Notes under the pieces: model-generated | The model's database searches: none | The model's input: the letters and a program-made list of their open reading frames with translations, nothing else | What the model was told of the DNA's origin: nothing | Program-made: the position numbers and the translations under genes | Shown: positions 42,639 through 51,105 of the stretch, in pieces | Layout of the letters: the number at the start of each line of letters is the position of its first letter | Numbering within the stretch: position 1 is the stretch's first letter | From: Actinomycetota bacterium | GTDB lineage: Bacteria > Actinomycetota > Thermoleophilia > Miltoncostaeales > Miltoncostaeaceae | DNA length: 64,000 bases | Direction of reading: 5' to 3' | Assembly: GCA_020636905.1 (NCBI GenBank) | Contig: JACJWX010000003.1 | Location: 124,001-188,000, forward strand

Positions 42639-42977
42639 TCACCGGCCGGATCGCTCGAGTTCGTGCAACAGGTCGCGACGCGCCTCGAGCGATGCGATCA
42701 GCAACCGTCGCGCCACCGCGAGCAGGTCGCCGAGGAGCGGATCCTTGATCGAGTAGGTCACGGTGGTCCCGGAGCGCTCGGTGCGGACCAGATCGGCGCG
42801 ACGGAGCACCGAGAGCTGCTGTGACACGCGGGCCGCGTCGATGCCCATCTCGGCCTGCAGCTCGGACACCGTGCAGGGGTGCTCCACCAGCAGCTCGAGC
42901 GCCCGAATACGCACCGGATGGGCCAGCGCCCTGAAGAGCTCGGCCTTGATCTCGTTGACGGGCGGATCGTGGGGCAT
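42639..42977 (-). CDS. ArsR-family transcriptional regulator
   Basis: 112 residues from the ATG at 42977; an ATG at 42992 is also possible. Winged helix: LFRALAHPVRIRALELLVEH, CTVSELQAEMGIDAARVSQQ and LSVLRRADLVRTERSGTTV. No CxC metal-binding motif is present, so it likely senses something other than classic thiophilic metals. First gene of the arsR-sulP pair; a dyad at 43004-43025 lies just upstream. Confidence 0.87.
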   Translation of the reverse strand: MPHDPPVNEIKAELFRALAHPVRIRALELLVEHPCTVSELQAEMGIDAARVSQQLSVLRRADLVRTERSGTTVTYSIKDPLLGDLLAVARRLLIASLEARRDLLHELERSGR

Positions 42978-43003
42978 CGCCGCACCATACATGCGTTGCG
43001 TGT

Positions 43004-43025
43004 TATATGCAATAAATGCGATATA
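43004..43025. promoter_or_regulatory. ArsR-type inverted repeat in the arsR-cheW divergent region
   Basis: TATATGCA (43004-43011) and TGCGATATA (43017-43025) are inverted arms about a 5-base AT centre. The stretch is strikingly AT-rich for this genome. Size and composition suit an ArsR-family operator controlling arsR-sulP, perhaps also cheW on the other strand. Confidence 0.5.
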
Positions 43026-43139
43026 GCGATTTCCTCGCGGGGTTGCCACCGGGACCCGGGCTGCCGATACCGGAGTCGAGTCCCGCGAACCGGAGGCCCT
43101 CCCATCGCCACCGCCATCAGCTCCAACGTCCACCGGCAC

Positions 43140-43556
43140 GTGATGCTCCGTGTCGGGCCCGAGCACTACGCCGTTCCGATCGATCAGGTGCGGGAGATCA
43201 TCCGCTGGCGCCAGCCCACGCCGCTCCCGGGGCAACCGCCGCACATGGAGGGAACGATCGAACTGCGCGGCGAGGTCGTGTCGGTGATGGACATCGGGAC
43301 GGTGTTCAGGCGACAGGGATCGACCGGTGAGGACCGCGACATCGTGGTGGTCGAACCGACCGCCGACCGGGTCGTCGGGATCACCGTGGACGAGGTACTC
43401 CAGGTCATGGACACCGATCCCGCCGAGCACCACCCCACCCCCGACGGCATCGTGTGCGGGGCGTACGTCGACGGCGTGATCGTGGCCGATGACCGCCTGG
43501 TGGTGAAGCTCTCACTCCACGACCTGTTCGCGTCGCTCGAAACGTCCGAGGTGTAG
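43140..43556 (+). CDS. cheW: chemotaxis coupling protein CheW
   Basis: 138 residues from the first plausible canonical start (GTG 43140, ATG 43143). CheW fold: VGPEHYAVPIDQVREII, RGEVVSVMDIGTVF, VVGITVDEVLQVM and VVKLSLHDLF. CheW links receptors to CheA. An ATC at 43104 sits 7 bases after a perfect GGAGG (43092-43096) and would add MATAISSNVHRH-like residues, so translation may begin there. A GCCGATAC (43063-43070) resembles the sigma-28 -10 but has no matching -35. No CheA is nearby. Confidence 0.88.
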   Translation: MMLRVGPEHYAVPIDQVREIIRWRQPTPLPGQPPHMEGTIELRGEVVSVMDIGTVFRRQGSTGEDRDIVVVEPTADRVVGITVDEVLQVMDTDPAEHHPTPDGIVCGAYVDGVIVADDRLVVKLSLHDLFASLETSEV

Positions 43557-43579
43557 GGCCGTGAGGCGCCCGGCCGGCC

Positions 43580-44665
43580 TCAGGCCGTGACGGTCGCTCC
43601 CTCCGCCACCCGGGCGGCATGGGTGGGGCCGTCGGGCACGTCGGCGGGCCGGCCGATGGCGAACTCGCGACGCAGGACCGGCACGACGAGCTCACCCAGC
43701 ATGTCGACCTGTTCGAGCACCACCTCCAGCGGCAGGCCGGCGTGGTCGACCAGGAACAGCTGACGCTGGTAGTCACCGACGTAGTCCCGTGAGGCGAGGG
43801 TCCGCTCGATCACCTCTTCGGGAGTGCCGACCGTGAGCGGCGTGTCCCGCATGAAGTCTTCGAGTGACGGCCCGTGCCCGTACACCGGCGCGTTGTCGAA
43901 GTAGGGCCGAAACTCCCGGATGGCGTCCTGACTCCTGGGGCGCATGAAGACATGTCCGCCGAGGCCCACGATGGCCTGGTGAGCGCCGCCGTGGCCGGCC
44001 GCCTCGTAGGCCTCGCGGTACATGCGCACCATGCGGGCCGTGTGCGACGGCGGCCAGAAGATGTGGTTGGCGAAGAAGCCGTCGCCGTAGGCCGCGGCCA
44101 GGCGCGCCACCTCGGGCGTCCGGATCGAGCCGTGCCAGATGAAGGGCGGCACGCCGTCGAGCGGACGCGGCGTGGCGGTGAAGCCGCGGAGCGGGGTCCG
44201 AAAGTGTCCCTCCCAGTCGACCACGTCCTCGCGCCACAGGCGGTGCAGCAGCCCGACGTTCTCGATGGTGAGCGGCACGGCCTGGCGGGGATCCTTGCCG
44301 AACCACGGATAGACGGGACCGGTGTTGCCGCGCCCGAGCATCAGGTCCATGCGGCCGTTGGTGAGGTGCTGGAGCGTGCCGTAGTCCTCGGCGATCCGCA
44401 CCGGGTCGGTCGTGGTGATCAGCGTGGTCGCCGTCGAGAGGATGATGCGGCTGGTCTGCGCGGCCACGAACGCCATCGTGGTCGTGGGCGAGGAGGCGAC
44501 GAACGGTGGGTTGTGGTGCTGGCCGAACGCCACGACGTCGAGACCAACCTCGTCGGCGCGTTTGGCGATGGCGATCTGCGCGGTGATCCGCTCGTGCTCG
44601 GTGGGCGCGCGCCCGGTGGTGGGATCGACGGTGACGTCACCGACCGAGAAGATGCCGAACTGCAC
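43580..44665 (-). CDS. LLM-class (luciferase-like) flavin-dependent oxidoreductase
   Basis: 361 residues in a luciferase-like TIM barrel: DVVAFGQHHNPPFVASSP, RIILSTATTLITTTDPVRIA, LTNGRMDLMLGRGNTGPVY and GTPEEVIERTLASR. Uses reduced FMN or F420 and oxygen on unknown organic substrates. GTG start with GAGG upstream. Its upstream region is AT-richer with TTAGTCAAG and CAATTG elements. Unrelated to its neighbours as far as can be seen. Confidence 0.88.
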   Translation of the reverse strand: MQFGIFSVGDVTVDPTTGRAPTEHERITAQIAIAKRADEVGLDVVAFGQHHNPPFVASSPTTTMAFVAAQTSRIILSTATTLITTTDPVRIAEDYGTLQHLTNGRMDLMLGRGNTGPVYPWFGKDPRQAVPLTIENVGLLHRLWREDVVDWEGHFRTPLRGFTATPRPLDGVPPFIWHGSIRTPEVARLAAAYGDGFFANHIFWPPSHTARMVRMYREAYEAAGHGGAHQAIVGLGGHVFMRPRSQDAIREFRPYFDNAPVYGHGPSLEDFMRDTPLTVGTPEEVIERTLASRDYVGDYQRQLFLVDHAGLPLEVVLEQVDMLGELVVPVLRREFAIGRPADVPDGPTHAARVAEGATVTA

Positions 44666-44728
44666 GGTCGCCTCATTTCGACAATTGCTTGACTAACCGA
44701 CGGGAGCCTAGCATGCCACGGTGCCGGC

Positions 44729-45484
44729 TCAGGGCCTCGAGCGCGTGACCCGGGACCCGAAATAGATACCCTCGGTACCGTCCGGGAACCGCACCAGCGC
44801 CTTGTTGCCGCCGTCGTAGTCGGGCGCCCAGACCAGCATGGTGCCCTCCCCGTGCCCCTCGACCTCCACGGTCTCGTCCAGGGGTTCGTCGAGCCCGCGC
44901 CAGAAGCGGACGAACCGATTCTCGTTCCACTCCTCGCCGATGGTGGTGGGGATCTCGTGGCCGGGGTGCACGCGGGTGTGATGCGGCAGGCGCATCAGCA
45001 CGTCCATCGTCGACGTCTTGAGCTGCGGGAAGTTGCCCCCGGGGCGTGCATGCCCCCCGACCGTGCGATGGAACAGCACGTCCCCGGTGAAGCAGTCGTC
45101 GCCGCAGAGGTAGGCGAAGTGCCCCTGGCAGTGGCCGGGGGTGTCCAGCGCCACGAACTCCAATGACCCGGACCGCACCGATTGACGGTCCTCCAGCACC
45201 ATGTCGAGCGTTCCGCGGCCGAGCTCCTCGTCGGTGCCCCGGTGTCCCACGAACGGCACGCCGGGGAAACGTTCCCGGTACATGTCGTTGTTGACCACGT
45301 GATCGGGGTGATGGTGGGTCAGCAGGATGTGGGTGATCGTGATGCGATCGCGCTCGATCCGCTCGTTCAGGGGCTCGAAGACGCCGTTGCCGTCGATGAG
45401 GACGCCGCGGCCCCCCGGCCCTTCGGCCACCAGGTAGGAGTTGACCAACCACCTGGGACGTTCCTGGGTGCGCTCGATGATCAC
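44729..45484 (-). CDS. metallo-beta-lactamase-fold hydrolase
   Basis: 251 residues from the GTG at 45484, which has AGGAG 8 bases upstream. Metal motif THHHPDHVVNND (about 69-80), then DTPGHCQGH, FTGDVLFHRTVGG, and PGHEIPTT, completing the glyoxalase-II-like binuclear site. Likely a thioester or lactone hydrolase; substrate unknown. Divergent from the ABC transporter gene by about 110 bases. Confidence 0.85.
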   Translation of the reverse strand: MIIERTQERPRWLVNSYLVAEGPGGRGVLIDGNGVFEPLNERIERDRITITHILLTHHHPDHVVNNDMYRERFPGVPFVGHRGTDEELGRGTLDMVLEDRQSVRSGSLEFVALDTPGHCQGHFAYLCGDDCFTGDVLFHRTVGGHARPGGNFPQLKTSTMDVLMRLPHHTRVHPGHEIPTTIGEEWNENRFVRFWRGLDEPLDETVEVEGHGEGTMLVWAPDYDGGNKALVRFPDGTEGIYFGSRVTRSRP

Positions 45485-45595
45485 GGTCCGGACTCCTGGC
45501 TCGGGGGTGCCCCCGGATGAGAGCAGAGTCCGGCGCGACGCGCGAGCGGCCTCGGCGGGGCGGCCTCCGGCCAGTCGCGTTCGTAGACTCAGCCG

Positions 45596-47395
45596 ATGGA
45601 CACCGAGCGCACCCATCCCCTCCGCCGCCTGTGGCGGAACGCCGAACGCCACCGCCGACGCGTGGTGTTCGCCACGTCCATGTCGGTGGCCAACAAGTTC
45701 TTCGACGTGGCGCCCGAGATCATCATCGGCGCGGCGCTGGACGTGGTGGTGCGCAACCAGGACAGCTTCGTCGCCGACGTGACGGGCATCCGGGACCAGT
45801 GGCACCAGTTCCTGCTGCTGGGGATCATCAACGCGTTCGCCTGGTTGTTCGAGTCGCTGACCGAGTGGCTCGCGTCGGTGGCCTGGCGGAATCTGGCCCA
45901 GACGGTGGAGCACGAACTCCGCGTCGACACGTACGCCCACGTGCAGGATCTGGAGCTGGCGTACTTCGAGGACCGCAGCACCGGGGGGTTGATGTCGGTG
46001 ATCAACGACGACGTCAACCAGCTCGAACGGTTCCTCGACGTCGGCGCAAACACCATGATCATCACGGCCGTCAACGTCGTGCTCGTGGGGGTCGTGTTCC
46101 TGGTGGCGTCACCGCTCCTGACGCTGGTGGCGTTCCTGCCCATTCCCATCATCATCTGGGGCTCGTTCCTCTACCAGCGCCGCCTGGAACCGCGCTACGC
46201 GGACGTCCGTGAGCAGGTCGGCCTCCTCAACGGCATGCTCGCCAACAACCTCGGCGGGATCGCCACCATCAAGGCGTTCACCTCCGAAGCCCGCGAGGTG
46301 GCACGGGTCAGCGCGAACTCGACCGCCTACGAGACCGCCAACCGCGAGGCAATCCGCTTCTCATCGGCGTTCATCCCGCTCATCCGGGTGGCGATCCTCG
46401 CCGGCTTCACGTGCACGCTGCTCGTCGGCGGCTGGGCCACGCTGCACGGATCGCTCGAGGTGGGGCTCTTCACCGTGCTCGTGTTCATGACCCAGCGGCT
46501 GCTCTGGCCGCTCACGCGCCTGGGCGAGACGTTCGACCTGTACCAGCGCGGCATGGCCTCGACGCGGCGGATCCTCGACCTGCTCGAGGTGGAACCCGCG
46601 ATCATCCCGGGCCAGCGGGCCCTCCCGCGGCCGGTGAACGGCGACATCCGCTTCGACGGCGTCGAGTTCGCGTATGGGAACGGCCCGCCGGTGCTCAACC
46701 AGATCGACCTCCACGTTCCCGCAGGGGAGACGCACGCGGTGGTCGGACTCACCGGATCCGGGAAGTCGACCATCGTGAAGCTCCTGCTCCGGTTCTACGA
46801 ACCGACGGCCGGCCGCGTGCTGGTCGACGGCATCGATGTGTCGGCGCTCACCTTCGCTTCACTCCGCGGGAGCATCGGACTGGTGAGCCAGGACGTGTTC
46901 CTCTTCGACGGCACCGTGTCCGAGAACATCGCCTATGGTCGGGTCGACGCGACCCACGACGACATCGTCCGCGCGGCCACCCTCGCCGAGGCCGACCCGT
47001 TCATCCAGCGCCTCCCGGACGGCTACGCGACGCTCGTGGGCGAGCGCGGCCAGAAGCTGTCCGGGGGCCAGCGCCAGCGGCTGTCGATCGCGCGCGCCAT
47101 CCTGCGCGACCCGGCCATGCTGATCCTCGACGAGGCGACGAGCTCGGTCGACAACGAGACCGAGGCGGCCATCCAGCGGTCGCTGGAGATCGTGTCGCAG
47201 AACCGCACCACGCTGGTCATCGCGCATCGGCTCTCCACGGTCCGGCACGCGAACCGTATCCATGTGCTCGAACACGGGTACATCGCCGAAGCCGGGACGC
47301 ACGAGGAGCTCGTGGCGTCCGACGGTCTCTACGCCGCGCTGTGGCGCGTGCAGACCGGAGAACACCAGGAGATCCCGCTCGAGGATTACGAGTAG
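45596..47395 (+). CDS. ABC transporter, fused membrane and ATPase domains (exporter type)
   Basis: 599 residues. Six membrane helices to about 320; ATPase domain from about 345 with Walker A GLTGSGKST, signature LSGGQRQRL, Walker B MLILDEA and H-loop IAHRLST. Type IV exporter half-transporter that acts as a homodimer. It could export a lipid, peptide or drug. No glycan flippase feature is evident. Faces away from the MBL gene. Confidence 0.93.
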   Translation: MDTERTHPLRRLWRNAERHRRRVVFATSMSVANKFFDVAPEIIIGAALDVVVRNQDSFVADVTGIRDQWHQFLLLGIINAFAWLFESLTEWLASVAWRNLAQTVEHELRVDTYAHVQDLELAYFEDRSTGGLMSVINDDVNQLERFLDVGANTMIITAVNVVLVGVVFLVASPLLTLVAFLPIPIIIWGSFLYQRRLEPRYADVREQVGLLNGMLANNLGGIATIKAFTSEAREVARVSANSTAYETANREAIRFSSAFIPLIRVAILAGFTCTLLVGGWATLHGSLEVGLFTVLVFMTQRLLWPLTRLGETFDLYQRGMASTRRILDLLEVEPAIIPGQRALPRPVNGDIRFDGVEFAYGNGPPVLNQIDLHVPAGETHAVVGLTGSGKSTIVKLLLRFYEPTAGRVLVDGIDVSALTFASLRGSIGLVSQDVFLFDGTVSENIAYGRVDATHDDIVRAATLAEADPFIQRLPDGYATLVGERGQKLSGGQRQRLSIARAILRDPAMLILDEATSSVDNETEAAIQRSLEIVSQNRTTLVIAHRLSTVRHANRIHVLEHGYIAEAGTHEELVASDGLYAALWRVQTGEHQEIPLEDYE

Positions 47396-47402
47396 CGGCG
47401 GC

Positions 47403-48566
47403 TCAGGCCGTGCCCTCGACGGCGATCAGCCCGGTCTTGGCCTCGAAGGAGCACCGATCCCGTTCGATCTGCTCGACGATCCATTCGCGCAGGCGCGGGT
47501 CTGGCGTGTTCACGCTCAGCGACCGCCCGTGCCGGATCCGGGACTCGGCGACGCGCCGGGGAGGACTGCCCGCCCGCTGCAGTCGAACCATCAGGTCGGA
47601 GTCCTGAAACCAGACGACCATGTCGGGATCGAAGAACGCGCCTGGCGCCACGGAGTGCTCCACCATCGACTCGCGCGTGAGCGCGAAGCACCAGGCGGAG
47701 AAGCCCTCGTGTTCGGCGGTGTCGACGGTCCTCGGGTACGCGACCGTCGCCCCGTCGTCGAGGGTCTCCTGGAGCGGTGGCCACCAGCCCGGCAGCACCT
47801 CCACGTCGTCGTTGCACACGACCAGGTAGTCGCCCCGGGCGCCGCGCAGGCCGGTGTTCACGGGTGCGGAAAACCCCTGCGGGGGCGCAAAGTTGTCAAC
47901 GATGACGATCTCGTGCGGCACACCGGTGTTGGCGTGGATGGCCGCCACGCAGTCGCGCAGCCGGGGGCTGGCCGCGTCGAGCGTCGGAATGACCACGCTC
48001 AGCAGCGGCACCGATCCGTACGGGGCGATCTCCGGTCCAGCAACGCCGGCCAGGGCCGGCACGACGAGGGCTCCGTCAGCGCCCGCCACCCGCCCCACCG
48101 AACCGAGGTTGGCCACGAGCGCCGCCACCAGGTGATCGGCGGGGATGTCGGGGACACCATCGAGCGCGGTGGCCTTCCAGGCAAGCGCCAGCGCCTGCAC
48201 GGGGTGGGTGTGCTGTCCGCCGGTGATGCTCGTCGTCGCGACGCACTCAGCGGTGGCGAGAGGAGCAACGAGGGCTCCCAGCCATCCCGGAGCGACGCGG
48301 GCCGCGTCGCGCAGGTAGACCACGACCTCCGCGGGCGCGGTGTGCAGGGCGGTGGCCAGCGCGACGGCCTCCGAGACCGGGTTCGCCAGGCGGACCAGCT
48401 CGATGTCGCCGCCGAGCCGCGCGAACAGCGCCTCGAACCCGGTGGTGGCGTTGTCGACGATCACCACCCGGTGGGCGGGATGCTCGTCGAGCTCCCCGAG
48501 GCAGACAAGGCACTGCTCGAGTGCCGCCGCCGTTCCCGTCGCCGATACGTAGATCGCAACATCCAT
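47403..48566 (-). CDS. GT2 glycosyltransferase with a degenerate first half
   Basis: 387 residues from the ATG at 48566. The first half (1-185) resembles a worn GT-A domain (VVIVDNATTGFEALFARLGG). The second half (about 205-380) is a full GT2 domain: PLLSVVIPTLDAASPRLRD, VIVDNFAPPQGF, VVCNDDVEVLPGWWPPL, and a catalytic-region WFQDSDLMVRLQRAG. A sigma-28-like promoter ends 7 bases before the ATG. The nearby ABC and nitroreductase genes lack such promoters, so this gene belongs with the glycan set. Confidence 0.82.
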   Translation of the reverse strand: MDVAIYVSATGTAAALEQCLVCLGELDEHPAHRVVIVDNATTGFEALFARLGGDIELVRLANPVSEAVALATALHTAPAEVVVYLRDAARVAPGWLGALVAPLATAECVATTSITGGQHTHPVQALALAWKATALDGVPDIPADHLVAALVANLGSVGRVAGADGALVVPALAGVAGPEIAPYGSVPLLSVVIPTLDAASPRLRDCVAAIHANTGVPHEIVIVDNFAPPQGFSAPVNTGLRGARGDYLVVCNDDVEVLPGWWPPLQETLDDGATVAYPRTVDTAEHEGFSAWCFALTRESMVEHSVAPGAFFDPDMVVWFQDSDLMVRLQRAGSPPRRVAESRIRHGRSLSVNTPDPRLREWIVEQIERDRCSFEAKTGLIAVEGTA

Positions 48567-48573
48567 CTGCACC

Positions 48574-48600
48574 CCATCGGCCACGCTCGTCCGGATCTGA
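48574..48600 (-). promoter_or_regulatory. sigma-28-like promoter of the GT2 gene, predicted leaderless
   Basis: Minus strand: TCAGATCC (48593-48600), 11 bases, GCCGATGG (48574-48581), then 7 bases to the ATG at 48566. No ribosome site in that gap. Confidence 0.68.
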
Positions 48601-48723
48601 GCGCGTCTCGCCCCGGGGCGCACCCCGCGGGCGACACCCGCGCGGTCGCGACATACACTCGCCCACATCACGTGGACCCCGACGCGTCCGTCCGGGCGCG
48701 GAACCGCAACAGGAGGCACGCTC

Positions 48724-49392
48724 ATGGACGTCGTCGATGCGATCCGGAAGCGCCGCGCCGTGCGCAGGTACACCGACCGGCCGATCCCCGAGGGCGTGCT
48801 CGACCGGATCCTCCGGATGGCGCTCGCCGCACCCACCGGCAGCGGCGCGCAGGCGTGGGGGCTGACGGTGGTCCGCGAGCCCGAGCTCCGACGCCAGATC
48901 GCGGAACTCGTCATCGCCGGCGGCGGACGCTACTTCGCCATCATGCGCCCCAGGGCCGAGGGCGCCACCGACGAGGAACACGTCGCCTGGGGACGCGAGT
49001 ACGCGGAACAGATCCTCGGTTCCTACCGGCAGGTGCCGGTGTGGGTGCTGGGCACGCTGGTACCGCGGGACAACTACCCCGCGTCCATGCGCGAGGGTGG
49101 GCACCTCGACGACGTCATCTCGGTGGCCTTCGCGATGGAGAACCTGTTCCTGGTGGCCCGCGCCGAGGGCATCGGGTCGGTCCCCACCACGGCCTTCCAG
49201 CGATTCGAGAAGGACCGCCTCCGGGAGATCCTGGGCATGCCGCCCGAGGTCGATCCGGTGATCCTCACGCCCCTCGGGTACCCCGAAGCGTTCCCCGAGG
49301 GCCGGCCTCCGGCCCTCAAGCGGACGTTCCGACGCTGGCAGACGCTCGTGCACGACGAACGATGGGGAAACACACGCGCCCCGACGGGCTGA
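48724..49392 (+). CDS. nitroreductase-family flavoprotein
   Basis: 222 residues. MDVVDAIRKRRAVRRYTDRP at the N-terminus carries the FMN-phosphate-binding arginines; AAPTGSGAQAWGLTVV and the C-terminal GYPEAFPEGRPPALKR complete the family pattern. NAD(P)H-dependent reduction of nitro or quinone-like compounds. AGGAGG lies before the ATG. No link to the glycan genes. Confidence 0.88.
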   Translation: MDVVDAIRKRRAVRRYTDRPIPEGVLDRILRMALAAPTGSGAQAWGLTVVREPELRRQIAELVIAGGGRYFAIMRPRAEGATDEEHVAWGREYAEQILGSYRQVPVWVLGTLVPRDNYPASMREGGHLDDVISVAFAMENLFLVARAEGIGSVPTTAFQRFEKDRLREILGMPPEVDPVILTPLGYPEAFPEGRPPALKRTFRRWQTLVHDERWGNTRAPTG

Positions 49393-49424
49393 GCCGGGAT
49401 CCGCGGAAGGCGCGAACGCGGAGG

Positions 49425-49451
49425 TCAAGTCGAAGGCCTCACGGCCGAGTG
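49425..49451 (+). promoter_or_regulatory. sigma-28-like promoter of the 49459 glycosyltransferase, predicted leaderless
   Basis: TCAAGTCG (49425-49432), 11 bases, GCCGAGTG (49444-49451), then 7 bases to the ATG at 49459. Confidence 0.68.
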
Positions 49452-49458
49452 TTGGGGT

Positions 49459-51105
49459 ATGTCGAGCCCCAGATACTCCGTGGGCACCGTCGCCACCAGT
49501 GACTACATCCCCTGGTCGCGAGTGCTCGCCGAATCCGTCGCCGAGCACAACCCCGGGATCCCGGTCTATGCCCTGATCCTGGACGACTTCGACCCGGACG
49601 AGGTGCTGCGGCCCGACGACCGCTTCGAGGTCATCCGGCCCGCGGACCTGGCGATCGCCCCGGACGAGTTCGCCTGGCTCTCGACGATGTACACCACCCT
49701 GCAGCTGTCCTGCGCGATGAAGTCCTGGTTGCTCCTGGAGCTGCTGGAGCGCACCGACGCCGCGGTCTACCTCGACAGCGACATGCGGGTCTACGACTCC
49801 CTCGACGTGCTGGCGATCCCGGCCGCCTGGGACGGCGTGGTCCTGACGCCGCACCTGCTCACACCGCCGCCGCCGGACGGCCGCTTCCCGAACGACGACG
49901 CGCTCGACCAGTTCGGCATGTTCAACGCCGGCTGCCTCGCCGCCGGGCAGACCGGACGCCCGTTCCTGCGGTGGTGGGCCGGAAAGTGCTCACGGGACTG
50001 CTTCGAAGGATCCGAGCTGCGGCCGCCACGGTTCGTCGATCAGCGGTGGCTGGACCTGGCCCCGGCCTACTTCGACGTGACCGTCGCCCGTGACCCGGGC
50101 GTCAACGTGGCCTACTGGAACATGCCCGAGCGACCCGTTCAGCGCTCCGACGCCGGCGCCCCCGTGATCGGCGGCCGTCCGCTGCGGCTGTTCCATTTCA
50201 GCGCCCTCCCGCTCGATGCCCCGCGGCAGCTCAACCGCTTCCTCAATGCCGACTCGCGCGTTCGCGCGGAGGACCACCCCGTGGTGCTCGACCTGTGCGA
50301 GGCCTACGTCGGGGAGCTGCGCGCCGCCGGCCTCGACCCGGGTGCTGAGCGGCGCCCACCGGCCGAACTGGCGCCCGGCGTGCCCCTCAGCGACACCACA
50401 CGGAGCGCCCTGCGCGTGGCCCTGACGGACGCCGAACGCGCCGGGGAATGGTTCCCGCGCCGGCCGGACGACCCCAGGCTGGCAGGCGACCTGCTGGACT
50501 GGTTCACCGCCGCGGACACGCGAATCCCCGGCCTGACAAGGTATCTGCGGGCACTTCACGCCAGCGAACCCCGCATCGCGGCGACCTTCCCCAACCTTGG
50601 CGACCCCGCCACGGCCGGTGCCTACATCGAGTGGGCACGCACCGAGGGTGTCACGATGGACCTGGTCGCCCGACCGCTTCTGAGCGCCATCGGCGGCGCG
50701 GCACCTGCCTTCGACGACGCCGATTCGGTGGTGCTGGTCGACGTCGACGACCTCCTGGCCCGCCCTGACGAGTTCGCCGCGACGATCGCCACGTTCCGGG
50801 CGAATGATCCGGTGACGTTCCTGCTCTGGTGGCCCGCCCGGACCGAAGCGGACCTGTCCGCGGCACTGGCGCCCGTCATGGACGCCTGCGGCTTCACCGA
50901 ACCCGACGGCCCCACCGCGGTCGGCCTCGTCGACCCGCTTCCCACGCCGGTCATCTGCGAGATCGCCGACATGGCGCTGTCGCCCGGATCGCGGATCCCG
51001 GAGCTGGCGTCGATCCCGGTGGTCCTCAGCGACACGGACATCGCGACTCGCGTCGCGGACGCGCGCGCCGACGACCGCCGCGACTCCGGACGGGAGTGCG
51101 CATGA
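49459..51105 (+). CDS. GT-A glycosyltransferase (GT8-like) with C-terminal extra module
   Basis: 548 residues. Residues about 8-290 look GT8-like: SVGTVATSDYIPWSRVLAES, AAVYLDSDMRVY with the metal-binding DSD, FGMFNAGCLA, and DQRWLDLAPAYF. The rest is helical, ending in a domain (about 420-545) resembling the tails of two other glycosyltransferases here. Coupled to the next gene (ATGA), and probably adds one residue of the same glycan. Confidence 0.8.
   Translation: MSSPRYSVGTVATSDYIPWSRVLAESVAEHNPGIPVYALILDDFDPDEVLRPDDRFEVIRPADLAIAPDEFAWLSTMYTTLQLSCAMKSWLLLELLERTDAAVYLDSDMRVYDSLDVLAIPAAWDGVVLTPHLLTPPPPDGRFPNDDALDQFGMFNAGCLAAGQTGRPFLRWWAGKCSRDCFEGSELRPPRFVDQRWLDLAPAYFDVTVARDPGVNVAYWNMPERPVQRSDAGAPVIGGRPLRLFHFSALPLDAPRQLNRFLNADSRVRAEDHPVVLDLCEAYVGELRAAGLDPGAERRPPAELAPGVPLSDTTRSALRVALTDAERAGEWFPRRPDDPRLAGDLLDWFTAADTRIPGLTRYLRALHASEPRIAATFPNLGDPATAGAYIEWARTEGVTMDLVARPLLSAIGGAAPAFDDADSVVLVDVDDLLARPDEFAATIATFRANDPVTFLLWWPARTEADLSAALAPVMDACGFTEPDGPTAVGLVDPLPTPVICEIADMALSPGSRIPELASIPVVLSDTDIATRVADARADDRRDSGRECA

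Noticed and set aside
43580..44728. MarR-type operator before the LLM oxidoreductase (TTAGTCAAG...CAATTG)
   Set aside because: The arms are not convincing inverted repeats and no regulator gene adjoins.
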